Notes under the pieces: generated by a model | What the model saw: only the letters and a program-made list of their open reading frames with translations | The model's database searches: none | Told to the model about the DNA's origin: nothing | Position numbers and translations under genes: made by a program | Origin: Glycomyces sp. YM15 | GTDB lineage: Bacteria > Actinomycetota > Actinomycetes > Mycobacteriales > Micromonosporaceae | Assembly (NCBI RefSeq): GCF_016918015.1 | Contig: NZ_JAERMK010000002.1 | Location: forward strand, 62,001-126,000 | Reading direction: 5' to 3' | Length of the DNA stretch: 64,000 nt | In this document: positions 63,692-64,000 of the stretch, piece by piece | Layout of the letters: every line of letters begins with the position of its first letter | How positions within the stretch are numbered: the stretch's first letter is position 1

Positions 63692-64000
63692 CTAGTGGTC
63701 GTGCCGGACGACCGGCCAGTCGATGTCGGTGTCGGCGGTCTTGTTGAAGTAGTTGGTGAACACCTGGAGCGCGACATTGGCGACCACTTCCGCGATCTCC
63801 TCGTCGGTGAGCCCGGCTTCGCGGGCGGCCTTCAGTTCGGTGTCGTCCACACCGCCCTTGCCGCGCAGCACGGCGGCGGCGAACGCGAGCGCGGCGGCGG
63901 TCTTCGGCTCGTCGGCCTCGCCGCGGCGGGCCTGGGCGATCGCCGTCTCGCCGAGTCCGGCGGTCTTGGCGGCCAGGTAGGTGTGGGCCGAGAGGCAGTA
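63692..64000 (-). CDS. Carboxymuconolactone decarboxylase/AhpD-family protein (5' end outside window)
   Basis: The frame is open from the window edge (Tyr at 64000) to TAG 63692-63694 and codes 102 residues of the C-terminal half. [11 protein letters not shown] holds the CxxxH of the alkylhydroperoxidase core. [31 protein letters not shown] closes the helix bundle. Members act as peroxidases or decarboxylases. It lies about 100 bp upstream of the DUF1348 gene on the same strand and may be cotranscribed. The rest lies beyond the window. Confidence 0.75.
   Translation of the reverse strand, partial: YCLSAHTYLAAKTAGLGETAIAQARRGEADEPKTAAALAFAAAVLRGKGGVDDTELKAAREAGLTDEEIAEVVANVALQVFTNYFNKTADTDIDWPVVRHDH

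Overview
The window is about 70% GC with strong third-position GC bias, ATGA and GTGA gene overlaps, and several GTG or TTG starts. It also has many start codons only 6-7 nt after a TANNNT -10 box, which suggests leaderless transcripts. With the gene content (menaquinone respiration, a 14-subunit complex I, 2-oxoacid:ferredoxin oxidoreductase, an EspC-like protein, and a galU-moeA-rimJ block beside an FmdB-like gene and 5-formyl-THF cyclo-ligase), this points to an actinobacterial chromosome. Gene order resembles, from memory, the Streptomyces nuo region and the Mycobacterium Rv0991c-Rv0995 block. The genus cannot be fixed from sequence alone; a Glycomycetales or Micromonosporales relative is only a guess.

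Layout. 1-5.3 kb: a secreted Cys-rich protein, a Ser/Thr kinase coupled to a membrane HhH protein, a secreted HAF-repeat-like protein and a DUF4272 protein. 5.4-9.1 kb: adenosine deaminase, a COG0402 amidohydrolase, a small ORF and a MenG/UbiE methyltransferase. 9.2-10.7 kb: a divergent DODA dioxygenase/MarR pair. 10.8-14.2 kb: a four-gene operon with an EspC-like protein, an alpha/beta-hydrolase and two paralogues, one a lipoprotein. 14.2-15.6 kb: a gene-poor stretch with short direct repeats. 15.6-16.3 kb: wrbA. 16.6-33.5 kb: a menJ-like reductase followed by nuoA-N, behind a perfect Rex-type operator. 33.6-46.3 kb: membrane proteins, an MFS/TetR unit, an Uma2 remnant, a polyprenyl diphosphate synthase, another MFS transporter, an IclR regulator, a lipoprotein and korAB. 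46.6-51.1 kb: an ECF sigma/partner pair divergent from a second, partial complex I set (A, B, C, H). 51.2-64 kb: a class A PBP with a degenerate transpeptidase domain, an FmdB-type chaperone candidate with a CIRCE operator, 5-FTHF cyclo-ligase, a diguanylate cyclase, galU-moeA-rimJ, map, purK-purE, a Rid protein, a DUF1348 protein and a partial carboxymuconolactone decarboxylase-family gene.

How it works together. The central theme is respiration. NADH enters complex I, electrons go to menaquinone, and the window also codes for quinone side-chain synthesis, ring methylation and tail reduction. Two deaminases of the families that act on aminodeoxyfutalosine may belong to the same pathway. KorAB could supply reduced ferredoxin. 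The Rex-type site ties the main operon to NADH/NAD+.

The features most worth follow-up are the CIRCE-controlled FmdB-like gene, the PBP lacking its transpeptidase motifs, the stripped-down second complex I cluster, the EspC-like/hydrolase operon, and two short-repeat families. One is an 18-bp motif that enters coding regions. The other is an inverted-repeat-bounded element carrying the stop codons of two convergent genes.
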